Assembly: GCF_000060345.1 (NCBI RefSeq)
Contig: NC_008571.1
Coordinates: 1,240,001 to 1,304,000 of the forward strand
DNA length: 64,000 nt
Source: Christiangramia forsetii KT0803
GTDB taxonomy: Bacteria > Bacteroidota > Bacteroidia > Flavobacteriales > Flavobacteriaceae
Reading direction: 5' to 3'
Below the pieces are notes generated by a model. It made no database searches. It was not told where the DNA came from and worked only from the letters and a program-made list of their open reading frames with translations. A program made the position numbers and the translations under genes. Shown here piece after piece: positions 35,390-44,137 of the stretch (position 1 is its first letter; every line of letters starts with the position of its first letter).

Positions 35390-36325
35390 ATGAAAATATT
35401 AGTAACCGGTGCAGCTGGTTTTATTGGTTCCCACCTTGCTGAAAAATTGCATTCTATGGGACATGAAGTAATTGGGATGGATAACTTTTCAGGTTACTAT
35501 AACGTCCATTTAAAAAGGCAGAATGCCAACCAATTACGCAGTTTTGGAATTCCTATGATCGAGCAGGATATCTGCGTAGATTTTTTAGTTACAATTCTAC
35601 CCAGAGATTTTGATTATGTTTTTCATTGTGCTGCGCAACCTGGAATCTCAAGTACTTCTACGTTTGAAGATTATCTAAATAATAACATCATTGCGACACA
35701 TCATTTAACCGATTTTGCAAATCAACATCTTAATTTAAAGTTATTTATCAATATTGGGACTTCATCGATTTATGGTTCCGATGTATATTGTGATGAAGAA
35801 CAAATGGCAAAACCGGTATCTAACTATGGGGTCACGAAACTTGCTGCTGAACAAATAGCCATGACCCATTCCCGACTTGGGAATTTTCCTGCCTGCTCTC
35901 TAAGGTTATATTCAGTTTATGGATCTCGGGAACGCCCGGATAAAATGTTCAGTCAGTTAATTAAATGTGGTTTGAATGGGAGAGAGTTCCCTTTATTTTT
36001 AGGTAGCCTCACTCATAAACGCAGTTTTACGCATATTAAAGATATTGTTGAAGGAATTGTAAGTGTAATAGGTAAGGAGAAGCTATGTGATGGGCAGATA
36101 ATTAATCTTGGAACTGATAAAGAATACACTACAGAGGAAGGTATGCAGGTTGTTGAAAAATTACTCAAAACCAAAATTCAGAGTAAGGAAAAACCCGCTC
36201 GTAGTGGCGATCAATTGCGTACGAAAGCAGTTATTATTAAAGCAAGAGATTTACTTAATTATAATCCCACGGTGCTTCTTGAAGAAGGAGTGCAGGAACA
36301 GATCGATTGGTTTAAAAGTCAATGA
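35390..36325 (+). CDS. NAD-dependent nucleotide-sugar epimerase/dehydratase
   Basis: A 311-residue extended SDR. GAAGFIGSHLAEKL is the NAD-binding motif, DNFSGYYN follows the second strand as in UDP-glucuronate 4-epimerases, and the catalytic YGVTK lies near residue 145, with Ser in the preceding TSSIYGSD segment. It interconverts or dehydrates a nucleotide sugar, presumably supplying the neighbouring glycosyltransferases. It is the only + strand gene in the middle of this cluster and is divergent from GT2. Confidence 0.87.
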   Translation: MKILVTGAAGFIGSHLAEKLHSMGHEVIGMDNFSGYYNVHLKRQNANQLRSFGIPMIEQDICVDFLVTILPRDFDYVFHCAAQPGISSTSTFEDYLNNNIIATHHLTDFANQHLNLKLFINIGTSSIYGSDVYCDEEQMAKPVSNYGVTKLAAEQIAMTHSRLGNFPACSLRLYSVYGSRERPDKMFSQLIKCGLNGREFPLFLGSLTHKRSFTHIKDIVEGIVSVIGKEKLCDGQIINLGTDKEYTTEEGMQVVEKLLKTKIQSKEKPARSGDQLRTKAVIIKARDLLNYNPTVLLEEGVQEQIDWFKSQ

Positions 36326-36363
36326 AAATGCCCGATCCTAAATAATAGTATCGAGCATTTCAA
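36323..36363. terminator. Bidirectional hairpin between epimerase and PepSY-like genes
   Basis: AAATGC (36326-36331) and CGAT (36333-36336) pair with ATCG (36350-36353) and GCATTT (36355-36360); the outer TGAAA/TTTCA bases extend the stem. It sits between two convergent genes, so it may terminate both transcripts. No long T-run is present. Confidence 0.45.
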
Positions 36364-36392
36364 ACTAACCAATCAATTATGAAAACTAACAC

Positions 36393-36854
36393 TTAATCTT
36401 TGTCTTCCTCTTCTTCCATTTGCTTTTTTATAATAGTACCGCTACTATCAAGAGTAACTTCCATTTCTATCTTCCCTTTTTCAATTTCAAATTCATAGAA
36501 AGACCCTTTAGAAGTTTCAGATATTTCAACTTCTTCTATCTCATATCCTGGAAAGTTTGACTTTAACGAGGATAAAATATTCTGTGTAACGTCGTTGGTT
36601 TTCATTTCGTGCTCGGTTTCCTGCCAAGTGCCATTTGCTAAGAAATTAGCTGAATATTCAACATTGTTCATTTTAAATTCAGCTTCCCATTCGGTTTCAT
36701 TTTCTTTTTCCCATTCCACCTTTTTTGCTGTGGGAAATTTTTTTGCAAAAGCGTTTTTAACGACCTGAGGAACTTTATCCTTATTTTCTGAAGTGAATGC
36801 TATGGTAGTCATTGCCACTACAACCATTCCTACCCCTAAAATTAATTTTTTCAT
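36393..36854 (-). CDS. PepSY-like (BLIP-like) periplasmic protein
   Basis: A 153-residue protein with a signal peptide (LILGVGMVVVAMTTIAFTS) and two PepSY-like repeats: VPQVVKNAFAKKFPTAKKVEWEKE and ILSSLKSNFPGYEIEEVEI, each followed by beta strands. It ends in a very acidic tail (EEEEDKD). Such proteins are often co-regulated with two-component systems in Bacteroidota and may bind cations or inhibit proteases. Upstream phased repeats at 36886-36927 place it in the cluster's regulon. Confidence 0.82.
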   Translation of the reverse strand: MKKLILGVGMVVVAMTTIAFTSENKDKVPQVVKNAFAKKFPTAKKVEWEKENETEWEAEFKMNNVEYSANFLANGTWQETEHEMKTNDVTQNILSSLKSNFPGYEIEEVEISETSKGSFYEFEIEKGKIEMEVTLDSSGTIIKKQMEEEEDKD

Positions 36855-36885
36855 ATGTACTAATTATTTATAATTATAATGTAAA

Positions 36886-36927
36886 TCTACAGGGCAAATC
36901 TCAAGCTGGCTTTAAGCAAATCTAAAG
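36886..36927 (-). promoter_or_regulatory. Phased operator (site D) for the PepSY-like gene
   Basis: TCTACAG (36886), TCTCAAG (36899), CTTTAAG (36910) and TCTAAAG (36921): the last three are 11 bp apart, the first is offset by 13. The -7 match 9 nt before the first repeat (36869-36876) is weak. Orientation is the same as at the other sites. Confidence 0.55.
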
Positions 36928-37683
36928 AGATTCCTTCATCATCTTCTGATGATGTTTTTTATGTGAAATATAAATTAGAATGGAAATCAGCACAATTGAG
37001 ATTAAAGAAGCAGGTAGTGTTCCCAAATCCATACCTCCATTATCCCGAGGTTTGGTAAGAAAATCACCGAAGGTTGCCCCAAAAGGTCTGGTAAATACAA
37101 AAGCTATCCAAAACAGAAAAATCTGGTTGAGCTTAGTAAAGTAGTGCAAGAGAATTACAACTGCGATAATTGAAGCGGTTATAAGTGCTCCCTGCAAATA
37201 GCTTAGTCCCGCCACATCTCCGAGATAATCGCCAAAGGCCGTTCCTAAACTATTTGAAAAAAGTACGGCCGTCCAAAAAAATAGTTCCTTTTTCTTCTCA
37301 AAAATGGGATAGACTTGTAGGTTTTTATAGTTGCTATACCATATTAATAGTATTGCCAGGAGGCCAGTAAATAAAATCAAACTACCGTAAGTATATCCAA
37401 GGCCCAGACTCCTATCCATGAAATCTGAAATTTCGGTCCCCAGGGTTGTGGTAGCAATAATTACAAGCCAAAAGTACAGCGGAATATACTTCTTAGCATA
37501 AAGCTGAATAACCAATACCACAACAAAGAATATTAGTGTAATAAGAATACCCAAAGTATATCCGAGTGCTAAAGTCTGTGCGATATAATCACCTAAAGTT
37601 TCGCCCAATGTGGTAGCGATAATTTTCATAATCCAGAACAATACAGTTATTTCTGCAACTTTGTTTAAAATGATTTTTTCCAT
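36922..37683 (-). CDS. COG4705-type membrane protein with four internal repeats
   Basis: A 253-residue polytopic protein. Four similar units can be seen, each with a TLG/SLG-x-E/F-GD or S-D motif followed by a GLGY- or ALGY-like segment: GETLGDYIAQTLALGYTLG, GTEISDFMDRSLGLGYTYG, GTAFGDYLGDVAGLSYLQG and GATFGDFLTKPRDNGG. The family is uncharacterised; regularly placed Asp and Gly residues in membrane repeats suggest ion transport. Its promoter has a phased operator pair (37727 and 37738). Confidence 0.8.
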   Translation of the reverse strand: MEKIILNKVAEITVLFWIMKIIATTLGETLGDYIAQTLALGYTLGILITLIFFVVVLVIQLYAKKYIPLYFWLVIIATTTLGTEISDFMDRSLGLGYTYGSLILFTGLLAILLIWYSNYKNLQVYPIFEKKKELFFWTAVLFSNSLGTAFGDYLGDVAGLSYLQGALITASIIAVVILLHYFTKLNQIFLFWIAFVFTRPFGATFGDFLTKPRDNGGMDLGTLPASLISIVLISILIYISHKKHHQKMMKESL

Positions 37684-38047
37684 TTTTTAAGTCTGTTTAA
37701 ATAATGGAATTAAATTACTACGTAATTCTAATGGAATCTTAAAGTTATGGATATTAGAGTTTTGTGCCTGACAAAGGAAGGATGATTTGCAATACGATAC
37801 TTCGAATGCGCTCGGCACAAGTTCGTAAGGATGATCCTTCCTTTTCAGGGCTTTTATTCAGGTATCGTACCTTAAATAATGGCTAATTCAAATAAAGATT
37901 GTCTTACCTAAAAAGTAGTTTTAGCCAATAAGCCCTGATTTATAAATTAATGTATTCTTTAATACTGAAATCTAAGGAGGTAATCTAAAGTAAACTTTAA
38001 GTAAAAGTTATATCTACTAAAAGATTAAAAAATTTAAGTTTCAAATA
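37684..38047. other. Intergenic region with operator sites E and F and a structured hairpin
   Basis: No gene is supported here. Next to the COG4705 gene lies site E: TTAAATTA (37710-37717), 9 nt, TCTAATG (37727) and CTTAAAG (37738). An 83-nt stem-loop occupies 37767-37849. Near the TonB-receptor end is an orphan repeat set, site F: TCTAAGG (37971), TCTAAAG (37984), CTTTAAG (37995) and CTAAAAG (38017). Site F has no coding gene directly downstream. Confidence 0.55.
37767..37849. other. Stem-loop with 16-bp stem, possible small RNA or mobile repeat
   Basis: CCTGA (37767-37771) and AAAGGAAGGAT (37773-37783) pair with ATCCTTCCTTT (37834-37844) and TCAGG (37845-37849), leaving a single bulged C. 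The 50-nt loop holds ACGATAC (37794-37800), which can pair with GTATCGT at 37862-37868 outside the stem. No T-run follows on either strand. Confidence 0.45.
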
Positions 38048-40471
38048 TCAAAATTTATAGTTGAAACCAAGTCTTACAATTTGAGTCTCATAATAATTTT
38101 CATACAGAGCCGTAAAATCCTGACCGTTGATCTTTTGTCTCAAACCAAATTTGTTGAACAGATCTGATGCAGATAAAGTGATCTCACCTTTTTTATCCCA
38201 AATTGATTTTTTAAAACCTACATCAATAGAAGAACGAGCGAGCTCTTCTCCCTGGGGAATGTTTCGGGCACTGTACCAAAGCCCCGTAATTTGAGCTTCC
38301 AGTTCCCAAGGAAAAGTAAACGTATTGGTTATCTTAAAATCCCCAGCGGTATCTTTAGACTCTTCTATGAAAAATGGTCGCTCAAAAGGAAACAATAAAG
38401 TTCCCTGAAAATCATCAATACCATTTCTATAAATATTTAAACTTGAGTTTAGTTTCCAATAATCGGCAATTTCCTGACTTAATAATAATTCAATACCGGT
38501 GTTGGTGCTATGCCCTGTATTTTGATAAATTCTATTTACGATATCGTATTGTGGATTACTGTCATCAATACTGAAAATGCGTTGGTACGCCGCATCAATT
38601 TCACGGTGATACATCGCAGAAAATAAGGATCCCGAACTCCAAGAATAACGATGCGCCAATTCGAAACTATTGGTAAATTGTGGTCGTAAATAAGGATTTC
38701 CCACTTTAAGCAGTTCCGGGTCGTCATATTTTGGGAAAATACGTAACTCGGGTTCTCCTGGCCGGTCGATACGACGGTTGTAAAAAGCGGAAAGTTTGTT
38801 TTTGTTATTTAGTTTATAGGTAAAGCGTACACTGGGAAATAATTCAAAATAATTATATTTATCGTTTGTTTCATAATAAATGTTTTCCGGATCAAGCTCG
38901 TAGGAAACTTCAGTATGTTCAGCCCTTAAGCCAGCTTCTATGTCAAAATTTTCTTTTTCCAGCAGGTAATTTCCGTAGGCAGCAAAAAGATTTTCTCTCC
39001 ATTCTGAAAAATCGCCCAGACTGGGATATATAATACTTTGGTTCCCACGTTCTATAGTATAATCCACAGGAAGTCTTCTAAAGCGAGCTTTTGCACCCAA
39101 TTCTATCCTTCCATTGCTTAGCGCCCTCGCATAATCTGTAGAAAAACTGCTAGTATGCTCAATGGCCCTAATATTTGTCATGTCCCGACCTATACGAACC
39201 GTAGAACTATCGTTTAAAAAATAACTTTCATCTTCCAATCCCCGCGTATATTGAGCATTTACGGAGAGTTTATGACCTGGTTGCTTAAATTTATGCTCAT
39301 AATTAACAGCCGCATGGATAAAACTGGTCACCTCATCTTCCTTCCAAGTATATAAACGGTTACGCACATTATTGTCTAAATTGATAAATGCCACTTGAGA
39401 AGTGTCAATGTGTTTCTCCCGATCAAACATTCCTGAAAAAGTAATGTTGTCATTTTCTGAAATTTCATAGTCAACACCTCCGGTTATAATGCTTCGAAAT
39501 TGTCTGCGGTTTTCCGGAACTTGGGAGATGATGTTTCTGCCATCGTCATAATATCTAGTAGTAAATTCATTATTTGGTAAAGCTTCCTGTAGAATAATTT
39601 CTGTTTGCAGAAAATAATTCAGTTTTTCGGTACGGTAATTAAGATTCAGGCTGGGAATAAGTTTGGGGTTGATCGAGTAGCTGCCAAAATCTGTGGGGGT
39701 GTCTTTTTTTCTCTTAGACAAAACACCTAAACCAGAAGATACTCCCAAATCACCATTAAGCCCTTTTTGCTTTTCCTCCTTATAAATGATATTGACGATT
39801 CCCGCAAATCCATTGGCGTCATACTTTGCCGATGGATTATTGATGATTTCGATACGTTCAATATTAGCCGCGGGAATATTAGAAAGGCCTTTTTGATTAC
39901 CAAACCCGGTTAAACTGGACTGTTTTCCATCAATGAGCACCACTACTTTATCACTTCCGCGAAGCACCACTTTTCCTTCCTGGTCAAAAGTTACTCCAGG
40001 CATAGTTTTCATGGCATCTAGTACAGATCCGCCAGATTGTGCTACATTATCATCAAGGCTAAAAGATTTTTTGTCAAGATCTGAAGAGACTGTTGTTCGT
40101 TTTGCAACAATAGCTACTTCATCCAGCGATTCTGAAGAAGCGGCAAGCTCAATTTTTCCCAAATCAAAAATAGGGTTAAGTCCACCGGCAGTTATTTTTC
40201 TTTCTAGCGTTTCAAAACCTACAAATGATATTTTCAGTAGATAATTTCCGGTAGGCAGTTCTACCGTAAACTGGCCAGATTCATTGGTTACGGTACCTGT
40301 TACTATGTTTAGACTAGTTGCATCAAAAATAGATACGGTAACAAAGGGGAGTGTTTCCTGCGTATCTTGTTCTATTACCTGGCCTGTAACAGTAATACCC
40401 TGGCCTACGGCAATGGTTGAAATAAATAAGAAAAATAAAAGAAGAGTTTCTTTCTTCAGGCATACTTTCAT
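38048..40471 (-). CDS. TonB-dependent outer-membrane receptor
   Basis: An 807-residue receptor: signal peptide (LLLFFLFISTIAVGQG), carboxypeptidase-regulatory-like domain (residues about 25-105, GQVIEQDTQETLPFV), plug domain (LDAMKTMPGVTFDQEGKVVLRG and NNPSAKYDANGFAGIVNI), and a beta-barrel of the OMP_b-brl_3 type ending in aromatic NYKF. It imports a TonB-energised ligand that I cannot name; no SusD partner is present. Regulation by the neighbouring two-component system is suggested by repeats at 40504-40521. Confidence 0.9.
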   Translation of the reverse strand: MKVCLKKETLLLFFLFISTIAVGQGITVTGQVIEQDTQETLPFVTVSIFDATSLNIVTGTVTNESGQFTVELPTGNYLLKISFVGFETLERKITAGGLNPIFDLGKIELAASSESLDEVAIVAKRTTVSSDLDKKSFSLDDNVAQSGGSVLDAMKTMPGVTFDQEGKVVLRGSDKVVVLIDGKQSSLTGFGNQKGLSNIPAANIERIEIINNPSAKYDANGFAGIVNIIYKEEKQKGLNGDLGVSSGLGVLSKRKKDTPTDFGSYSINPKLIPSLNLNYRTEKLNYFLQTEIILQEALPNNEFTTRYYDDGRNIISQVPENRRQFRSIITGGVDYEISENDNITFSGMFDREKHIDTSQVAFINLDNNVRNRLYTWKEDEVTSFIHAAVNYEHKFKQPGHKLSVNAQYTRGLEDESYFLNDSSTVRIGRDMTNIRAIEHTSSFSTDYARALSNGRIELGAKARFRRLPVDYTIERGNQSIIYPSLGDFSEWRENLFAAYGNYLLEKENFDIEAGLRAEHTEVSYELDPENIYYETNDKYNYFELFPSVRFTYKLNNKNKLSAFYNRRIDRPGEPELRIFPKYDDPELLKVGNPYLRPQFTNSFELAHRYSWSSGSLFSAMYHREIDAAYQRIFSIDDSNPQYDIVNRIYQNTGHSTNTGIELLLSQEIADYWKLNSSLNIYRNGIDDFQGTLLFPFERPFFIEESKDTAGDFKITNTFTFPWELEAQITGLWYSARNIPQGEELARSSIDVGFKKSIWDKKGEITLSASDLFNKFGLRQKINGQDFTALYENYYETQIVRLGFNYKF

Positions 40472-40486
40472 CAGCTGAATTTTGCG

Positions 40487-40521
40487 TGAAAGTAGTGGTG
40501 CGATCTAAAGGAAATTTAAAG
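40487..40521 (-). promoter_or_regulatory. Phased operator (site G) for the TonB-dependent receptor
   Basis: TCTAAAG (40504-40510) and TTTAAAG (40515-40521) are 11 bp apart. Nine nt before them lies TGAAAGTA (complement TACTTTCA), a partial -7 match. The site is between the sensor kinase stop and the receptor start. Confidence 0.6.
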
Positions 40522-40539
40522 TTTTAGACTTAAAAAATT

Positions 40540-41829
40540 TCAAGTATCAAATTCAATCTGGAAAATATGTTTTTTACTGCTTTCATGAAATCTATAGGAA
40601 GGTAAAAACCCATAAAAGTCACAAATCTTCTTCACTATGGAAAGACCCAGACCTGTGGAATCTGGTTTTTTACTTTCTTTGTAAAAACGATCAAAAATAT
40701 ATTCTGGATTACTTAGGCCTTCAGTTCCGGCGTTGATAACTTGAACATGGTTCTTTTCGATAACCACACTGATAGGCTGGTTTCCAAAATTGTGTTTTAT
40801 AGCATTGGTCAATAGATTATTAAATAGTATAGAAGCGAGCGCTTTGTCCATAATAGCAGTTATTTCATCCTTTCCATTAAGGGCTATCCTGGTCTGAGTG
40901 ATCTCAGTAAAATTATCAATTGACTGTTTAAGAGTTTCATTTATCGAAATATTCTCATCTGCGGTAAACTGATTATTATCAATTTTGGCAAGTAATATCA
41001 ACCGATTGTTCAGTTGTTTAAGTCTTTGTATATCAAACTGAAGTGAGCTAAGCTGCTCATATTGTTTTTCGTTTATATTTTGTTGATCAAAGAGCGTTTC
41101 TATTTTAGCTTGCATAATTGCAAGTGGTGTCTGCATTTCATGAGAGACATCCTCGGTAAATTGTTTTAAATTTCGATAGTCGGCCTGAACTTTTGAAGTT
41201 AATGCCAGCATTTGCTTGTTCAGTTCATCAAACTCAACAATATCTGAATCATTAAGTTCTAAAGGTTTATCAGACTTTAAAGAGAAACTTTTTAAGCGTT
41301 CCAAATTCACAAAAAATGGTTGCCATAGTTTTTCATTACGGGATTTATTCAGATAAAAAAGGAAAATAAAAGCTAGGAAAATTATTGACAGGAATGTGAG
41401 GACAATTGCAGAAAGAATATCTTCAGATTCAATAACCATTGCCCGGACCGTTATTTTATACTCTTGACCATTAATATTCCTGGTACCAGATAATTGCCTG
41501 AAAAGTTCTACTTCATCCTGAAGCGGATCAAAAATAAGTGTGTCAATAAGAACATTTTCTTCTGAAATTTCAGTTTTTTCAGCCATCATGATTGGCGGGA
41601 TTCCCACGAGATCAGGATTGTTTTTCAGCAAACGCTCTACCCGGTCTTTATTGGAATAGAGCTCTTCTTCAATTTCATTCTCCAAAAGCGATTTGGTATA
41701 TATGAAAAGAACAATACCTGAGAGTATCATTATCACAATACTGGTAATTAGAAAAGTCTTGGAAGCTTTTCTTAATAGTTTTGTTTTATTTGGGGTTGAA
41801 TTTTTAATCTGCGATAAATTTATAACCAC
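40540..41829 (-). CDS. Sensor histidine kinase
   Basis: A 429-residue membrane kinase. Two membrane helices (about residues 25-47 and 140-160) enclose a periplasmic sensor region of about 100 residues. The H-box is EDVSHEMQTPLAIMQAKIE, the N-box LFNNLLTNAIKHN, and the G-box STGLGLSIVKKIC. The start codon overlaps the response-regulator end by 26 nt, so the pair is co-translated. The input signal is unknown; the regulon suggests envelope stress or cation changes. Confidence 0.9.
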   Translation of the reverse strand: MVINLSQIKNSTPNKTKLLRKASKTFLITSIVIMILSGIVLFIYTKSLLENEIEEELYSNKDRVERLLKNNPDLVGIPPIMMAEKTEISEENVLIDTLIFDPLQDEVELFRQLSGTRNINGQEYKITVRAMVIESEDILSAIVLTFLSIIFLAFIFLFYLNKSRNEKLWQPFFVNLERLKSFSLKSDKPLELNDSDIVEFDELNKQMLALTSKVQADYRNLKQFTEDVSHEMQTPLAIMQAKIETLFDQQNINEKQYEQLSSLQFDIQRLKQLNNRLILLAKIDNNQFTADENISINETLKQSIDNFTEITQTRIALNGKDEITAIMDKALASILFNNLLTNAIKHNFGNQPISVVIEKNHVQVINAGTEGLSNPEYIFDRFYKESKKPDSTGLGLSIVKKICDFYGFLPSYRFHESSKKHIFQIEFDT

Positions 41830-42478
41830 TTCCGTAGGCCGTTTGGATATATTTTGCTCCTTCTTTAGTAAGTTTTTTTCTCAAATTATTGATGTGCACA
41901 TAAATAAAATCAAAATTATCTAACAAGTCACTATCGTCTCCCCAAAGATGTTCTGCAATAATTGCTTTTGATAGAACTCTTCCCTGATTGGTGATAAAGA
42001 ATAAAAGAAGATCATACTCCTTTCTTGTAAGTGTAATAGCTTTCCCATTTACATAGGCACTACGGGCCATAGTGTCCAACTTAATTTCCTGAAAATTTAT
42101 AGTGTTATCTCCACCAAATTGCCCACGTCTTAGGACTGCTTTTATGCGTGAATTTAGTTCGGCAAGATGAAAAGGCTTAGTGATGTAATCATCTGCACCC
42201 AAATCCAATCCTTCTAATTTATTATCTAATGAACTGTTTGCTGAAATAATAATCACGCCACATTTTTTTTGTTGCTTTTTGAGTTTTTTGAGTAGATCGA
42301 GTCCGCTCCCAGTAACTAGGTTAATATCCAGGATAACAATATCGTACTCATAGAGTTCTAATTTTTCTGAAGCTTCGTGATAATCTGATGCGGTTTCACA
42401 CACATTAGCTTCATGACTCAAATAAGTGGCGATAGATTGCTGTAATTCTTTTTCATCCTCGGCAATTAGATATTTCAT
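41804..42478 (-). CDS. OmpR/PhoB-family response regulator
   Basis: A 224-residue regulator with receiver acidic pocket (AEDEKE), phospho-acceptor D51 in VILDINL, switch Lys in KPFHLAEL, and a winged-helix DNA-binding domain (ITLTRKEYDLLLFF to YIQTAYGSGYKF). OmpR-type proteins bind tandem direct repeats one helical turn apart, which is exactly the arrangement found at most promoters of this cluster. Its own promoter (42498-42532) carries such repeats, so autoregulation is likely. Confidence 0.92.
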   Translation of the reverse strand: MKYLIAEDEKELQQSIATYLSHEANVCETASDYHEASEKLELYEYDIVILDINLVTGSGLDLLKKLKKQQKKCGVIIISANSSLDNKLEGLDLGADDYITKPFHLAELNSRIKAVLRRGQFGGDNTINFQEIKLDTMARSAYVNGKAITLTRKEYDLLLFFITNQGRVLSKAIIAEHLWGDDSDLLDNFDFIYVHINNLRKKLTKEGAKYIQTAYGSGYKFIAD

Positions 42479-42497
42479 TATTAAAAAGTTAAGGGAA

Positions 42498-42562
42498 TAA
42501 AGGTAGAGGTTGATTCTAAAGAAATATTAAAGTAAATATAGAAAATTCAATTTGTCTTTAGA
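42498..42562 (-). promoter_or_regulatory. Phased operator (site H) and -7 box for the response regulator, with a divergent half-site
   Basis: TAAAGGTA (42498-42505, complement TACCTTTA), 9 nt, TCTAAAG (42515-42521) and ATTAAAG (42526-42532), 11 bp apart. A CTTTAGA in the opposite orientation (42556-42562), followed after 8 nt by CTAATTTG, may serve the divergent PAP2 gene. Confidence 0.7.
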
Positions 42563-42609
42563 TTCGAATCCTAATTTGCACGTTAATTATAATTTATTCA
42601 TTTTGAACT

Positions 42610-43338
42610 ATGCGAAAACAACTTTTTAGCGTATTAAGAAAGATAAAAGAAATTCTTTCAAATAAATTTAGACAATACGATCACAAGCTTCCCTATATTA
42701 TAACTACTTTAATTACTGCTATCATTGTAATAGGGGGGATCAAATTATTTATAGAGCTTACTGAATTTTTAAAATCTGATGTTTTAGCGAATTATGATAC
42801 CGCAGTCACTAATTTTTTTATAGATTTTCGATCTCGTGCAATAACTACTGTTTTTACATTTATAACCAATTTTGGGGATACACTTGGATATGTGATTATG
42901 TTTAGTTTAAGTGCTATTTTCTTTTATTGGATTTTAAAAAGTTGGAAATATGTAGCTCAAATTGCCTTGGTAATGATTCTTGCTCTGGGTTCTAATTTAC
43001 TTTTAAAAAAAACAATAGATAGACCTAGACCTGTTTCAGAACATCTGGTTAAAGTAGAAACGCTTAGTTTTCCTAGTGGCCATGCTACTATGGCGATGGC
43101 ATTCTATGGATTTATAATATATCTCATCTTCAGTTTACCGATAAATAAATTCATTAAGTTTTTTCTGATCACAATTTTCGCAATTTTAATCCTCGGGATT
43201 GGATTAAGCCGGATTTATCTTGGAGTACATTATCCTTCAGACGTATTTGGCGGGTTCATTGCGGGGTTTATATGGGTCGTTTTTTGTGTAATGATATTTA
43301 ATTTGATTAAAATTTTTAGCAGAGATCCTGAAACTTAA
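42610..43338 (+). CDS. PAP2-family membrane phosphatase
   Basis: A 242-residue polytopic phosphatase with the three catalytic motifs KKTIDRPRP, SFPSGHATMA and SRIYLGVHYPSDVFGG and about six membrane helices. Members of this type dephosphorylate undecaprenyl pyrophosphate or phosphatidylglycerol phosphate. It is divergent from the two-component operon and shares its regulatory region. It is longer and more hydrophobic than the PAP2 protein at 31467 and not a close copy of it. Confidence 0.9.
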   Translation: MRKQLFSVLRKIKEILSNKFRQYDHKLPYIITTLITAIIVIGGIKLFIELTEFLKSDVLANYDTAVTNFFIDFRSRAITTVFTFITNFGDTLGYVIMFSLSAIFFYWILKSWKYVAQIALVMILALGSNLLLKKTIDRPRPVSEHLVKVETLSFPSGHATMAMAFYGFIIYLIFSLPINKFIKFFLITIFAILILGIGLSRIYLGVHYPSDVFGGFIAGFIWVVFCVMIFNLIKIFSRDPET

Positions 43339-43699
43339 AATCATTATTTCTAATATACTTATTCATTTTTCTAATTCTAACTTAAAGTAATGCTTAGAGA
43401 TAACTTTATTATACTGGAAATAATTAGTTAGCTGCAATTTGAGTTATTAGAATTTATTCTCCTTCCGTTTTGTTTTTCATTTTATCGTTTTCCATTTACC
43501 TACCTGACCGATACTGTACCTTCCTTTTTATCAATGCAAAATACCAGCATATAAAAGTTAGCCGGACTGCATAAGCCGATTGACTGCGTCTGCCCTTTTA
43601 TAAGTCCTCTCTAATTCTATATGCTGAAAATGGATCAGCATCAAAAAAGAAAAGCTCCGGATATAATAAGTAAATCAATTAGAAATCTTTAAAACTTTA
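43339..43699. other. Intergenic stretch without a gene
   Basis: I see no reading frame or RNA gene that I can support. It separates the envelope cluster from the mobile-element remnant. A loose heptamer pair resembling the local operator (TCTAACT near 43376, CTTAAAG at 43381) is not phased and is not claimed as a site. Confidence 0.4.
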
Positions 43700-44059
43700 A
43701 TGATGAGAACGCTTAGAAACAAAGTTCAGTTAATCGGAAATGTGGGGCAGACCCCCGAAATTAAAAATTTTGAAAGTGGAAAAAAACTAGCCACTTTCTC
43801 CATTGCAACCAATGAATTTTACAAAAATTCTAACGGAGAAAAAGTACAGGAAACCCAATGGCATAATATTGTGGTATGGGGGAAAATCACTGAGATTGTA
43901 GAGAAATATGTAGGAACCGGAAAAGAAATTGCCATCGAAGGTAAATTGACTAATCGCTCCTATGAAACCAAAGAAGGAGAGAAGCGATATGTTACCGAAG
44001 TCGTAGCCAGTGAAATTCTTTTGTTAGGCGTAAAGAACGACAATAATTCAGCCGAGTAA
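43700..44059 (+). CDS. ssb: Single-stranded DNA-binding protein (accessory type)
   Basis: A 119-residue OB-fold SSB: RTLRNKVQLIGNVGQTPEIKNF at the start, THWHN-equivalent TQWHNIVVWGK in the middle, and GKLTNRSYETKEGEKRY near the end. The usual acidic tail ending in DDDIPF is missing (it ends NNSAE), as in many plasmid- or ICE-borne SSBs. A strong terminator follows. Together with the radC-like, small-ORF and bfmA remnants it marks conjugative-element DNA. Confidence 0.9.
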   Translation: MMRTLRNKVQLIGNVGQTPEIKNFESGKKLATFSIATNEFYKNSNGEKVQETQWHNIVVWGKITEIVEKYVGTGKEIAIEGKLTNRSYETKEGEKRYVTEVVASEILLLGVKNDNNSAE

Positions 44060-44070
44060 TTTTAAAATAA

Positions 44071-44109
44071 AGAGGGCGGGTACTTGTTCACGGTAACGCC
44101 CTCTTTTTT
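44071..44109 (+). terminator. Rho-independent terminator after ssb
   Basis: AGAGGGCG (44071-44078) pairs with CGCCCTCT (44097-44104), followed by a T-run to 44109. The loop is 18 nt and contains a further TAC/GTA pairing. Confidence 0.8.
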
Positions 44110-44137
44110 CAATTTCAACCCTTTAAATAAGATTCAA

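Noticed and set aside
37971-38023. Site F as a promoter of the TonB-dependent receptor
   Set aside because: It lies downstream of the receptor's stop codon in the receptor's own direction, so it cannot be its promoter.
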